A stretch of DNA of 64,000 nucleotides from Congeria kusceri. Its lineage: Eukaryota > Mollusca > Bivalvia > Myida > Dreissenidae. The position numbers were made by a program, and so were the translations under genes. Shown piece by piece: positions 36,811 through 48,384 of the stretch. The stretch is from the NCBI GenBank assembly GCA_027627225.1, contig CM051034.1, positions 41,645,048-41,709,047 of the forward strand, read 5' to 3'. How positions within the stretch are numbered: position 1 is the first letter of the stretch; every line of letters starts with the position of its first letter. The notes beneath the pieces are model-generated. The model worked only from the letters and a program-made list of their open reading frames with translations, did no database searches and was not told the DNA's origin.

Positions 36811-38710
36811 ACAAGACGGCCCTGGGACGCTCACCTGAGACCTTATAACCCAATTGGAATTTGCATCCCCGAGGCGTGGCTTATTTTTATCCCAGGGGCA
36901 TAAGTTGAACAACCTTGAACAAACCTCTGGGCCTTGCGATTTCAGGTAAAGATTTTTAAAGTCATTTAAGTCTATATAAACCATGTGACCCCTTGGGTGT
37001 GGCCAGATTTGACCCCAGGGGAATAATTTGAACAATCTTTGAAGAGGACCACTATGCAATGTTACGTACCAAATATAGGAAAGCTGCGGGCCTTGCCGTT
37101 TCAAAGGAGAAGATTTTAAAAGTCATTTTGCTATTTAAGTCTATATAAACCATGTGACCCCCCCAGGCGTGACCAGTTTTGACCCCAGGGGCATACTTTG
37201 AACAATATTTGTAGAGGACCACTATACAATGTTACATACCAAATATGAAACCTCTAGGCCTTGCGGCTTTAGAGGAGAAGAATTTTAAAGTCATTTTGCT
37301 ATTTAAGTCTATATTAACCATGTGACCCCTGGGGTGTGGTCTGTTTTGAGCCATGAGGCATAATTTGAACAATCTTTGTAGAGGACCACTATAGGATGTT
37401 AAATACCAAATACGAAACCTCTGGGCCTTGCGGTTTCAGAAGAGAAGATTTTTTAAGACATTTTGCTATTTAAGTTTATATAAACCATGTGACCCCTGGG
37501 GCGTGGCCAGTTTTGACACCAGGAGCATAATTTGAACAATCTTTGTAGAGGACCACTATACAATGTTACATACCAAATAACAAACCTCTAGATCTTTCGG
37601 TTTCTGAGGAGAAGATTTTTAAAGTCATTTTGCTATTCAAGTCTATATAAATCATATGATCCCTGGGGCGTGGCCAGTTTTGACCCCAGGGGCATAAATT
37701 GAACAATATTTGTAGAGGACCACTGTAGGATGTTACATACCAAATATGAAACCTCTGGGCCTTGCGGTTTCAGAGAAGAAGATTTTTAAAGACATTTTGC
37801 TATTTAAGTTTATATAAACCATGTGACCCAGGGGCGTGGCCAATTTTGACCAGAGGGGGATAATTTGAACAATCTTAGTAGAGGACCATTATAGGATGTT
37901 ACGTACCAAACATGAAACCTCTTGGCCTTGTGGTTTCAGAGGAGAAGATTTTTTAAAGTCATTTTGCTATATATTCTATATAAACCATGTGATCCCCGGG
38001 GCGTGGCCCGTTTTGACCCCAGGGGCATAATTTGAACAATCTTTGTAAAGGACAACTTAAGGATGTTGCATACCAAATATGAATACTCTGGGTCTTGCAG
38101 TTTCAGAGGAGAAGATTTTTAAAGTAATTTTGCTATATATTCTATATGAAACATGTGACCCCCAGGGCATGGCCAGTTCTTACCCCATGGGCATAATTTT
38201 ACCAATCTTTGTAGAGGACCACTATAGGATGTTACACACCAAATATGAAATCTCTGGACCTTGTGGTTTCAGAGAAGAAGATTTTTGAAGTTATTTTGCT
38301 ATATATTCTATATAAACCATGAGAACGCCAGGGCGTGGCCCGTTTTGACCCCAGGGGCATAATTGAACAATCTTGTAGAGGACCACTATAGGATGTTACA
38401 TACCAAATATGAAACCTCTGGGCCATGTGGTTTCAGAGAAGAAGATTTTTAAAGATTTTTAAAGTTTACACTTTTAAAATCTATTTTTAGCTCTGGTGAC
38501 TGGAAAGATTTGAACAACTTTGAAAGAGGTTCACCCAAGGATCATTCCTGTGAAGTTTGGTGAAAATCTGCCAAGCGGTTTAGGAGGGGATGTTGTTTGA
38601 ATGAAAAGTTGACGACGCACACACTCACGCACGCACTAATGCACGCACGACGGACAACGGGCGATCACAAAAGCTCACCATGAGCACTTTGTGCTCAGGT
38701 GAGCTAAAAA
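36811..38710 (-). mobile_element. Helentron-like element with about 168 bp tandem core (H5)
   Basis: Left tip ACAAGACGGCCCTGGGACGC then TCACCTGAG; right end GCTCAGGTGAGCTAAAAA after GTTGACGACGCACACAC. About ten core units contain AAACCTCTGGGCCTTG, GACCACTATAGGATGTTACA and TTTTGACCCCAGGGGCATAA. The same family as H3, but with GGATGTTACA in most units where H3 has CAATGTTACA, so the cores have been homogenised separately. No transposase or Rep/helicase frame. Confidence 0.68.
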
Positions 38711-39164
38711 TACAAAGTTGGAGATTCTGTAAAAATGTTGGATAAAGCTCAGACAACATTACAGAAATTATTCAAATAAAACTTTATTAGTTTTGCACTG
38801 TCAAAAAAGACATTAGAAGCTCTACTTCTATTTTAATGATAACCTGTAAAGAACGATGCATCTGTGTTAAAGCGTTTAGCCTTATTTAAAACTCTGAAAT
38901 TGTTTTCAAAATATATTCATATTTTAATACACATTCTCCAGATTTCCTGGGAAAATACTCTAAAGAAGGCGGGTACTTCTGCAATACCATGGCTGCTATT
39001 TCTAAATTCTTAGTACCAAACTAGTGTATCCTAAATGAAAAGGATAATAATAGACTGAAAAGTCATGCATCATCACTTCCATAGTGCCTGAAAGGCAATA
39101 AGTTAACCAGATTAACCCTTAAAAGCTCATCATTTGATTCAGAACAGGCACTGAACCCAATGGA
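38711..39164. other. AT-rich stretch, nothing identified
   Basis: No structure recognised before the SINE target site. Confidence 0.4.
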
Positions 39165-39176
39165 AACCTTGATTGC

Positions 39177-39468
39177 TTGTTTGTTTGTTTGGATTTTTCG
39201 CCCTATTCAACAGTATTTCCATCATATAACGGTGGTCAGTTAACCTACTCACACTTTTCCTGGGTAAGCTGGTTTACCAGTACTAAGTGCACATACTTAG
39301 GCCAGTAACTGACAACTGCCCTACTTGAATCAGAGGTAGGGGGAGAATGGCCCTAGAAATAATTTAATGACCAATCCCCAACAAAGTTATGTGGCCGAGC
39401 TGGGAATCGAATCCGCACTCCTCAGATTTGTAGTCCAGAGCTCTACCAACTGAGCTAGCCAGCCCGAC
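39177..39468 (-). mobile_element. tRNA-derived SINE with 12 bp target duplication
   Basis: On the minus strand the head GCTAGCTCAGTTGGTAGAGC contains the A box and GGATTCGATTCC the B box; the tail is a CAAA-type repeat. AACCTTGATTGC (39165-39176) and AACCTCGATTGC (39469-39480) flank it, a 12 bp target duplication with one mismatch, as produced by LINE machinery. The body (AAGTAGGGCAG.TGTCAGTTACTGGC) is shared with the SINE at 45905, so they are one family. Confidence 0.92.
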
Positions 39469-39612
39469 AACCTCGATTGCAAATCATTGCAAAAGATGAA
39501 CGAAGTAAAATACAATCATCATACAACATACCATTAATGTTGGACAAACATGACATCAACTTAATGGCAACATTACCTTACCAGCAACAGATTGTATTTA
39601 CTGTGGCATATA

Positions 39613-39876
39613 TGAGGGGTGTCGTGGGAAAGCTGGCTTAATGCATGGGCGTAATGTGCTGTCCCAGATTACCCTCTGTAGTCTGCACAGGCTAATCCAG
39701 GACGGCACTTTCTGCCTACAGTGGATTTATGTTTAGAAGAGACTTCCTTGAAACAGAAAATACCATAAAAGCGGAAAGTGTCGTCCTGGATCAGGCTGTG
39801 CGGACTGCACAGGCTGATCCAGGACGACACTTTACGCACCCCTGCATTTAGCCTGGGTTTCCCATGATACGCCTTG
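39613..39876. mobile_element. Palindromic MITE copy 7
   Basis: Complete: TGAGGGGTGTCGTGGG at the left, inverse of CAAGGCGTATCATGGG at the right, TA on both sides. The right internal hairpin GATCAGGCTGTGCGGACTGC is intact, the left one is degraded. The centre contains the family word AGTGGATTTATGTTTAGAAG. Confidence 0.9.
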
Positions 39877-40727
39877 TATTTTTTACAAATTCCCAGTTTT
39901 TAAGATGTAATTTGACATGCTGTCATCAGACTTTGCTGTAGGAAGATTGTGCACTTTAGTCAGATTGAATACACATTACAGTACAATATTGGACACAATT
40001 GTCAATATGCGGTTGTTTTTTAATCAACTCTCTGAAATAGCTTCTGTATAGTTATTATATATAAATTTGTCTTAAATGTCATTGAATCTACAATATTCAA
40101 TTTACCCTACAGTTGCTTCAAAGTTAAACCTACCTCAACAGTAAATTCCAAGAAAATGCCATCTTGTGGTTTAACTGTTTATTAATGTGTCTGATAAAAC
40201 CAGCATCATGCAATTTGTCTATTTTATGAGGTGGGTAGTAATGTCTCAGGGGACAGACAACTGAGCTATCGAGGGGGGGGGGGGGGGATGTTGAAGACAC
40301 TACCACAAAACCACTGTCTGCATTTGTGGTTTAAATTCTTTTGCTTTTCTAAAATGGTAAATCAAGGTTTGTGCAATCATCTGGCCATACAAGTCAAAAG
40401 CAAGATGCATCATGACAACTCTGGTAAACACAAAATACTGATGCATTTCTTACTTTTCTAATCAACGGACTTCCTAGCTGAGTTTTGACCCCTTGCATTA
40501 AGTATCTGAGCCAACAGAAAATTTATTATATATTTCTTAAACATGCATGTGAAAACTTTAAGTCCTTTTATGATAATAAACTAGTAAACTCCAATAAAGT
40601 TGTCAAATCATGTTTGAATTGAATACAAGTATCCGGTTAACATCTTTAAGAAACAATTGGTTTTAGATTTATCCATCCTCCTTTCATCAAACACATCAAC
40701 ACAAATCACTGAAATGGTTACAAGTAT
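39877..40727. other. AT-rich stretch with a poly-G run
   Basis: A run of G at about 40271-40288 and a chance frame at 40231-40461. No gene or element boundary recognised. Confidence 0.4.
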
Positions 40728-41963
40728 TAGGCTGTCAACCAAGTTCCCTAGAAAATATAGGAACAATATAGGAATATTTTCACCAAAAACATAGGACTTT
40801 TTGCCGAATATTTGGACCAAATATAGAAATTTAAAAGTACAAATACTTCATTGTAAGGATAATATGAGATCATATTCTAACCTGATAAGTCTTACAGCTT
40901 GTGTTTTAACAAGAGATGTTTGTAAAACATGTTTGCCCCCGACTTGCAGACAAGTTGTGAATATGTGCAATTGTTAAGAAATTTTAAATTGTTAAATTAT
41001 CTCGATGCTTTCTCAAGTTATTGTGTGGAAACCGTTTTTCTATTATTTAGTAACGGTGACCTTGACCCCACCCACCCCATACGCAATCCCAAGCGAGGTC
41101 TCGATGTAAGGTATCTATGTTTAAAGTTTCATTCAAATATCTCAATGCATTCTCAAATTATTGAGCAGAAACCGTTTTTCTATTTTAGTAACGGTGACCT
41201 TGACCTTGACCCCACCCACCCCATATGCAATCCCAAGCGAGGTCTCAATATAAGGTATCTATGTATGAAGTTTCATTAAAATATCTCGATGCGTTCTCAA
41301 GTTATTGAGCGGAAACCGTTTTTCTTTTTAACTAATGGTGACCTTGACCCCACCCAACTCATATGCAATCCCAAGCGAGGTCTCGATGTAAGGTATCTAT
41401 GTATAGAGTTTCATTAAAATATCTCAATGTGTTCTCAAGTTATTGAGGGGAAACCGTTTTCTATGTTTAGCAACTGTGACCATGACCTTTGACCTGTTGA
41501 CCTGAACATTTATAGGGTTCTTCCTTTCCTCCAAAGTAACCAGCTTACCAACTTTCATGATCGTAGGTCAAAGCGTTCTCAAGATATATCGTGCGGAAAC
41601 GAAATGGTCTACGGACCGACCGACTGACCGACCGACCAACAGATGCAAAGCAAGATACCCCCACTTCTTCGAAGGGGGGCATAATGACCAAAACATGTGC
41701 TAAACATGTTCAAGCTAATCAATTGGCAACTAAGACATGCATGCTATGAATTAACAAATGAGTGAGAAAAAAAATCAAGATACAGGTTCTTGATATATTG
41801 TTCATGGACCAATTTAAAACGCGTGAACGACCAAACTTTGCAAAAATATGAAAAAAAATGTAAATATAGGAAAATATCGGAAATATGGGAGCTTTTTCAA
41901 AATATAGGATTTATTTCCAAAATATAGGAAAATCTAGGAATAAAGGAATCGGTTGACTGCCTG
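40728..41963. mobile_element. Inverted-repeat element hosting a Helentron-like copy
   Basis: The left end TAGGCTGTCAACCAAGTTCC and the inverse of CAGGCAGTCAACCGATTCC at the right are terminal repeats. AAGTAT flanks both tips exactly (40722-40727, 41964-41969). Subterminal words AATATAGGAA/TTCCTATATT recur at both ends. About 460 bp of its own sequence remains, the rest being the nested element at 40909-41685. The tips resemble hAT ends, but the visible duplication is 6 bp and not 8, so the superfamily is left open. Confidence 0.7.
40909..41685 (-). mobile_element. Helentron-like element, GACCTTGACC type (G1), nested
   Basis: Tip ACAAGAGATGTTTGTAAAAC with an ATGTTT/AAACAT hairpin, then GCCCCC; the right end GGGGGGCATAAT is its inverse. 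Four core units of about 130-149 bp carry GGTGACCTTGACCCCACCC, AAGCGAGGTCTCGATG and AAGTTTCATTAAAATATCTC. Before the tail comes a GACC-rich run. It sits within the AT-rich inverted-repeat element, so it inserted later. Confidence 0.62.
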
Positions 41964-42019
41964 AAGTATGTTATACACATTAAGACCTATTACCTATTTG
42001 GTACCTGGCGCCTAGTTAA

Positions 42020-42356
42020 GGCGTAAAAAAAAATTGTTTTTTTCAGGTTACCCGGCCTACCCTAAAAAAAATGCCCCGACCCTAGAACATTTTATTGGGT
42101 TTGTCAGATTGATTTTTGTTTTAGTTGCCTTTTTCAAAATTAAATGTGTTTTTGGATAAATAAGTCTTTCGTTTTTGATAGTATCAAATTATAAACAATG
42201 TTTAAGGATATTACTGATATGTTTTGAATATTTATTCACTTTTAGAATCTTTAAGTTGACCATTACCAAATAAAAAAAAAATAAAAAAAATCCCGACCTA
42301 CCTACCGTAATTTTTTTGGGGCATGTAACCTGAAACAAACACATTTTCTTTACACC
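42020..42356 (+). mobile_element. PIF/Harbinger-like MITE, copy 1
   Basis: Tips GGCGTAAAAAA and the inverse of GGTGTAAAGAA, with GTTTTTTTCAGGTTAC as a further inverted segment, flanked by TAA on both sides (42017-42019, 42357-42359). Three-base TWA duplications and GG-starting tips are typical of PIF/Harbinger. The interior is AT-rich and non-coding. A second, inverted copy lies at 61745. Confidence 0.75.
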
Positions 42357-43073
42357 TAATGAACTTTTATAGTTTATTGTTTCATAATTAAGTGAATCAA
42401 TTAAAATTCACCAATTGGATATTTTTATAGTGAAAAACAAAATTGCAATTTTGTATGAATTTTCATTAAAACGTGAATGCAAAGCTCCAAACACACCAAA
42501 TTTCATTTAGTGAAGTCACATACATACAATTGATGTCTTATGTACAATGATTTGAGATATTGTTCTTCATGCATGATCATCATTCGTTATACAAAAACAT
42601 TTCTGTATCCGCAAAAACAACTAAATTCTTTATTCACTTGTATTCTTCAGTGTCATTTTGTACACAGTCAGCTACAAGAAATAAAGTCTGCAATAAAATT
42701 CACAGATTCTGAATCCAGAACGCATGACAAACCTCCAGGTCATTTAATTATAACGATACCACAATCTAAGAAAACATACAAAGGAAAAACCTTTTAAAGT
42801 GAGATAGCAGTTTAGCTATCAAAATTAAAAATAATCAATCAAACAATTTCCCAGTGGTGTCTACAAGTTACTCAGTGATCCATGAGAAGTGGCAACTATG
42901 ATGTCAATCCATTTGCCACCATTTTTTCCACAGAGACACTACATTTATGTCCTGGTTTTATAGCTTGCCAATAACTTAAAAGGGAAATAAAATGCATGAT
43001 GTGTATAATTCACAACTGAGTAGGAACTTTTAAATATCCTTTCTTAAGATGAATACTCTACCTTAGCTGATAC
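42357..43073. other. AT-rich stretch, nothing identified
   Basis: An 85-codon plus-strand frame (42540-42797) has no recognised domain. I do not call a gene. Confidence 0.4.
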
Positions 43074-43744
43074 ACAAGAGCTGTTTGTAAAACAGTTAGG
43101 CCCCCTCAAGGATAAAAGCAATGTTTCAGATATCAAGTTTGGTGAGGATTGGATGAAAACTGTTGGACATAGTGAGGGTATACTGTTAAAAAGGCCAATT
43201 TTAGATAAATCAAGGGCAATAACTCTGCAGTTCCTTGGGCGATTTGGCTGATTATCAAACTAGGCTGATGTATTGTGGCCACAAACATTTTCCTGAAGTT
43301 TGTTGAAGATTGGATGAAATCTCTTGAACTTAGACAGCAGAAACATCTAATCCAACAATTCCTGGGGCGATCTGGCTGATTATCGAACTTGGCTGAGATA
43401 TTATAGCCCCAAACATTTTCACCAAGTTTGGTGAAGATTGGATGAAAACTGTTGGACTTAGAGGGCGGAAATGGCTAAAAATGACAATTTTAGATAATCC
43501 AAGGGCAATAACACAACAATTCCTGGGGTGATTTTGATGATTATTAAACTTGGCCAAGATATTATGGCCACAAACATTTTCATTAAGTTTGGTGAGGAAC
43601 GGATGAAAACTGTTGGACTCAGAGAGCGGAAACGAAAGTGGTCTACTGACTGACCGACTGACAGACAGACCGACGAATGGACCGACTGACTGACCGACAT
43701 TAGTAAACCAATATACCTTGCCATCTTCGATGGGGGGCATAATA
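43074..43744 (-). mobile_element. Helentron-like element, GGATGAAAACTGTTGG type (G2)
   Basis: Tip ACAAGAGCTGTTTGTAAAAC with a CTGTTT/AAACAG hairpin, then GGCCCCCT; the right end ATGGGGGGCATAATA is its inverse. Units contain AGTTTGGTGAAGATTGGATG and AACTGTTGGACTTAGAG. A run of GACC/GACA/GACT repeats precedes the tail. The stem differs from that of G1 at one base pair (A-T to C-G) with both strands changed together. Frames on the minus strand run across repeats and are artefacts. Confidence 0.62.
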
Positions 43745-44075
43745 ACCAGACAAGTGTTAGTCAAACAGCCAAACAATCAAATATATGCTGTTTAATGCAG
43801 ATTTATTAAGTTTTGTTTAAAACACATAAAATTGCTACCTGATTTTATTTGAAAATTATTTTTGCAAGATATTGCTAATATGGTTCCGATAGTTTAGATA
43901 CAATTAAAACACGCAAAATTACTTACAAATATGCTCAACTGTTTTTTATAAATCCTCATCTGAAAAAGAGAAAAATCTTAACAAAAAGCTCTACTAAGTT
44001 AGATCTACTATTCAACATGTAAAACCCATTTATCAGATGTTGATATGGGAAAGTGTAATAACTACCCTTCTCGAA

Positions 44076-44706
44076 GAAGTGTATTAAATATGCATTTAAT
44101 GCGCATTAAATGCTGCGGTAATGACACCACATTTTTTTCTGCGTTAAATGCACATTAAATACACTTACAAAAAAAGTGTATTTTTTCTGCATTTTTTCTG
44201 CACCAACCCACTTTAGTGCATTTAGAGTGTATTTTTCTCCTTGAATACACTCTATCTTCAAAAAATACACTCTATCTTCAAAAAATACACTCTATCTTCA
44301 AAAAATACACTATATCTTCAAAAAATACAAAAAATACACTATATCTTCAAAAAATACACTCTATCTTCAAAAAATACACTCTATCTTCAAAAAATACACT
44401 ATATCTTCAAAAAATACACTATATCTTCAAAAAATACACTCTATCTTCAAAAAATACACTCTATCTTCAAAAAATACACTCTATCTTCAAAAAATACACT
44501 CTATCTTCAAAAAATTATACTTTAAGTATATTTGAAGTGTATTTTCTAGTGCATTAATGCACTTTTTTGTAACAAAAAGCAGAAAAAGTACAGAAAAAAT
44601 ACAAATAGCGTACTAAAAGTGTATTAAATGATCATTTAACGCAGAAACAATATGGTGCCTATACCGCAGTGTTGAATACGCATTAAATGCATATTTAATA
44701 CACTAA
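44076..44706. mobile_element. Inverted-repeat MITE carrying a 20 bp minisatellite
   Basis: The left arm AGTGTATTAAATATGCATTT and its inverse at the right agree over about 40 bp, including GCATTAAATG and a CTGCGGTA word. Further pairs (TTCTGCGTTAAATG/CATTTAACGCAGAA) lie inside. The centre is the tandem array at 44246-44517. A target duplication is not clear. No coding capacity. Confidence 0.7.
44246..44517. repeat. Minisatellite, 20 bp unit, about 13 copies
   Basis: Tandem AATACACTCTATCTTCAAAA with TCTATC/TATATC variants and one irregular unit (AAAATACAAAAAATACAC). It lies at the centre of the MITE at 44076. Two overlapping chance frames (about 90-113 codons) come from the repeat. Confidence 0.93.
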
Positions 44707-44835
44707 TTCTGAGCAAAATGTTTGTTTGCACAGCGTACGAAAAACAAAAGAAGAACAAACATTAATCTACCTAATTGTTGAAATTAATTCTAACTGACCT
44801 ACAAAATGTGTCAGCAAACAGATGTAGAATACATA

Positions 44836-45093
44836 TGTAGCGCGTCATGGGAAAACCGGGCTTAATGCATGTGCGTAAAGTGTCGTCCCGGATTAGCCTG
44901 TTCAGTCCGCACAGACTAAACCGGTTTGGCACTTTCCGCCAACAGTGGATTTATGTTTAGAAGAGACATAAACAGAAAATACCACAAAAGCGGAAAGTGC
45001 CGTACCGTATTGGCCTGTGCAGACTGCACAGGCTAATCCGGGACAACACTTTACGCACATGCATTAAGACCGGTTTTCCCACGAAGCGCCTCA
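44836..45093. mobile_element. Palindromic MITE copy 8
   Basis: Complete, with TGTAGCGCGTCATGGG at the left and the inverse of TGAGGCGCTTCGTGGG at the right, TA flanks. Both internal hairpins are recognisable (GATTAGCCTGTTCAGTCC; TTGGCCTGTGCAGACTGC). Its left tip has one substitution (GAGG to GTAG). Confidence 0.9.
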
Positions 45094-45904
45094 TATATTT
45101 TAAAGAATTATGTACAGTATCGGAATATACAGCAAAGCACCATGATCATGAAATCGCAGGTAATCTGACCAGCCGTGAACTAACTTAACATACATGGACA
45201 GTAGTACACTTAATGCATTTGCAGTTTTATGTAACTGAAAGTGAGAAAATGAAAATGAATCTTTGCTAAAAGTAGGGTCCCTTTGTATGACATTTTCAAT
45301 TAAGGTGTTATTGTCTCACAAATGACGTTCAGATTGTCTAATTAAAATCCTCCCCTTCACACTTAATTCATTTGAACATGTGCAAACAGTAATAGCTGGG
45401 GTCATATTCCAGAAACACCTTTTAAGTTTATCTTAATGTATTTTCATTTAAGTTCCGATTTTTGTAAGGTAATATTTTGAAAACTACCTATAAATTACTG
45501 AATCCAATTACAGTTAAGCAAATAGTAGTTAATAATAAGATGGTTATTAGTGAACACTAAGCAGAATTTCATGCACACATGGAAAAATTGCTAAGAAAAA
45601 TGACTATTTTAAGATTAAGGATAACATTACAATTAAGTTTCTGAAATATGAACACAGATATTGTTTCAACATCTTATTTTCTTATTCATTTCAAGTCTTC
45701 AATGTGAAAGTATACATCTCTGACGCCATGGCTCATGAATCACAAAACACATATCACGCACATTTCACAAATATATTTTAAAGGTGTCAAGTTGTATTAC
45801 CTACATAAGGTCAACATTTTAATTTGAACAAAGTAAAAAAAAAAAGAAAAAAAAAAGAATTTTTTTTTTTAAATTTTAAACAACACCTTGTGGAAATCCA
45901 TTTA
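45094..45904. other. AT-rich stretch ending in homopolymer runs
   Basis: A and T runs at 45836-45878 directly precede the SINE. Nothing else recognised. Confidence 0.4.
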
Positions 45905-46202
45905 GGCTAGCTCAGTTGGTAGAGCGCTGGACTGTCACTCCGGGGATCGTGAGTTCGAACCCCAGCCTGGCCACATAACTTGTGTGGGGATTGTTCATGA
46001 AATTATTTCAACGGCCATTCTCCCCCACCTCTGATTCAAGTAGGGCAGCTGTCAGTTACTGGCATAGGTATGTGCACTTAGCACTGGTAAACCGCTTAGA
46101 TCGGCTTAGCTTGCCCAGGAAAATCGTGCGTTGGTTAACTGACAGCCGTGGTATGACTGAAACACTGTTAAAAACGGCGAAAAATTCCAACAAACAAACA
46201 AA
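45905..46202 (+). mobile_element. tRNA-derived SINE, aspartate-type head
   Basis: The head GGCTAGCTCAGTTGGTAGAG and B box AGTTCGAACCCC frame an anticodon arm CTGGA-CTGTCAC-TCCGG, i.e. anticodon GTC (aspartate). The acceptor and T stems are not paired, excluding a working tRNA gene. The body matches the SINE at 39177; the tail is CAAACAAACAAA. CATTT occurs at both ends, a short possible target duplication. A 90-codon frame inside is incidental. Confidence 0.88.
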
Positions 46203-46318
46203 CATTTTTTTCTTCATCATAAAAATAAATTATCAAAAGGCAAATTTATACTAACATTCAGCTGTTGAAAAAAAAACAGACCAGGGCACACACAAAGCTT
46301 CAGCGGTATCCGGACAAG

Positions 46319-46500
46319 ATGCCCGCAGTACATAATCCCTCCCACTCATTTTTACGTACTCTGACAAAATCCCTCTCGTTGATTTTACAACCCCAACATA
46401 ATCCCTCCCAAATCAATATTTACAATATTTAAATTGTTTTCAAAAATAAAAGGTTGTAATATAGGAGAGATTTCGTCCGGGAGGATTATGTCCGGGATTC
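46319..46500. mobile_element. Foldback element, ACATAATCC/GGATTATGT arms
   Basis: ACATAATCCCTCCC, ACAAAATCCCTCTC and TTTTACAACC on the left pair with GGTTGTAATA, GAGAGATTTCGTCC and GGGAGGATTATGTCCGGG on the right. ACATAATCCCTCCC is present twice in the left arm, which makes the palindrome asymmetric. It is probably a small MITE of unknown class. Confidence 0.5.
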
Positions 46501-46958
46501 AGCTTAAATATTTGTATAAGCCAATAACAACAACATATACTGTGACATAGTTTTATTTCACGGCGGTCTAATTTTGGCGTATTTTTCAGTCTGAACAAAG
46601 CGAGAATTTAATACGCTGTGTACAATTTCTTTTTGCACAATTATTAAAATGCATGCATAAAAATGAAAAATTTGCAAATTTAAGACAGCATGAATAAGCT
46701 GTCTTTTATTCTATTCAAAGCTCAATACCAGCAAATAATAATTTATGTGATAACTAGTAATAATATTCCCATTCGTGGATTAAGAGGGGGGCTGATGCAA
46801 CGTATGCCCCTAATACAATTGTCTAAAATTAAATTTTTAAATCTCCCATTAACATTCTCTTTCAGCGAATAATGATATAAGTTTATCAGCTTTCTTATCA
46901 CATTTTGCACAGAAGCTAAAAGTTGATATCCCGCATTTTAACTGTCTTTGATAATATA
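46501..46958. other. AT-rich stretch, nothing identified
   Basis: No structure recognised. Confidence 0.4.
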
Positions 46959-47180
46959 TGAGGCGCGTCGTGAGAAAACCGGTCTTAATGCATGTGCGTA
47001 AAGTGTCGATCCGGATTAGCCTGTGCAGTCCGCACAGGCTAAACCAGGACGGCACTTTCCGCTTTAATGGCATTTCTGTTTCAAGGAGGTCGCTTCTAAA
47101 CATAAATCCACTGTAGGCGGAAAGTGCCGTCCTGGATCCAGAACGACACTTTAAGTCCGGTTTTCCCACGACGCGCCTCA
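46959..47180. mobile_element. Palindromic MITE copy 9
   Basis: Tips TGAGGCGCGTCGTGAG and the inverse of TGAGGCGCGTCGTGGG, TA flanks. The left hairpin GATTAGCCTGTGCAGTCC is complete, the right one deleted. A 151-codon minus-strand frame across it is shared with neighbouring DNA and has no domain. Confidence 0.92.
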
Positions 47181-47356
47181 TATTACTTATGAAACTGGGT
47201 AGGTTCGTATGTACTATTTCTGCCTCCTGCAACTCCAAACCCTGTATCTGCGCCTGATTCCTGCTGCTATGGCCTACTGCACTGCAATCATGACACGTCT
47301 TCATTACAATACTGGGGACAATAAATGTAAATCTTGTCCTAGAAAGTTCTGCACAT

Positions 47357-47601
47357 AATCTACATAACTGAGCCTTCTTGAGGCTTTACCCAAGGGTGTT
47401 GTAATCTTGATGGACATCTATCTATCAGTCGGTAATCATGCGTAGAAAGTACTTAGGACATGGGACAAATAGTACTTAGTACTTAGGACAAATAATCTAC
47501 ATAACAGAGCCTTCTTGAGGCTTTACCCAAGGATGTTGTGATCTTGATGGACATCTATCTATCAGTCGGTAATCATGCGTAGAAAGTACTTTGGACATGG
47601 G
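47357..47601. repeat. Tandem duplication, about 137 bp, second copy shorter
   Basis: Units start at 47357 and 47494 with AATCTACATAAC and share GAGCCTTCTTGAGGCTTTAC and ATCTATCTATCAGTCGGTAA. The first unit has an extra AGTACTTAG segment at its end. Confidence 0.88.
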
Positions 47602-48384
47602 TTAACCTTATTTGGGAATTAACATTCCTATAATCATTACAATCATTGCTTTGTATTTACTGTATGCAAATCTGAGCTGGTTATGCATTTTCTGCCAGAC
47701 ATAAACTAATCTAAGAAATCTTATCTCTATTTCCCAGATGGCAAAATTCAAATAACAAAGCTTGGCATGCACATAATGGGAACCTCTAGATCATATATAA
47801 AACATCACAGGATATGCCTTCTTGAATTTGTGTAAGGAAGCATTCCCACAGAACTACCAACTGTCTGCTAGATCATTATTCCCTCTTGTGCACATTTTGG
47901 TGGACAATAAAAATAATGGCTGGTAGTAGAAATAATTTGATGAAAACGGTTACATAATAATGGGCCAAGAGAATGAAAAGAAAAAATACCCAGAACAAAT
48001 GGAGCTTTTTGTAACTAAAAGAAAATGAATACAATTATCAGGCAAGTTTAAGGCTCTATAAATAAACCTTATAATTCATTTGTATCCATAATATTCAAAA
48101 GGTTCTACAAATAAACCAGCGATTACAAATATGATTTGTCTGGCAGGGAAATGGGTTGTATGTAGAAGTTAAGTACTTTTTGCTGAAACGAACAGTAATT
48201 AAAAGTAAAGCGTTTTAATAAAATCATTCAAAGTAAACTAGTGTCAGCATGGCTAATACAACTGCCTTATAAAAAAATATTAACCTTTATTGTCTAGGTC
48301 TTCTGAAACTCATGTCATATTACTTAATTGAAAAATGAACGGATGACTGCATTGTTGTAGGTCAATACCCTCCTGATATACATA
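47602..48384. other. AT-rich stretch, nothing identified
   Basis: No structure recognised. Confidence 0.4.

Noticed and set aside
43330..43776. 148- and 88-codon minus-strand frames as genes
   Set aside because: They run across tandem units and the GACC-rich tail of a Helentron-like element in two overlapping frames.
44216..44557. Two overlapping repeat-rich frames
   Set aside because: Produced by the 20 bp minisatellite; the same words are read in two frames.
45905..45975. Functional tRNA-Asp(GTC) gene
   Set aside because: The acceptor and T stems do not pair and a SINE body with a CAAA tail follows.
46849..47304. 151-codon minus-strand frame
   Set aside because: It crosses a complete palindromic MITE with defined ends and shows no known domain.
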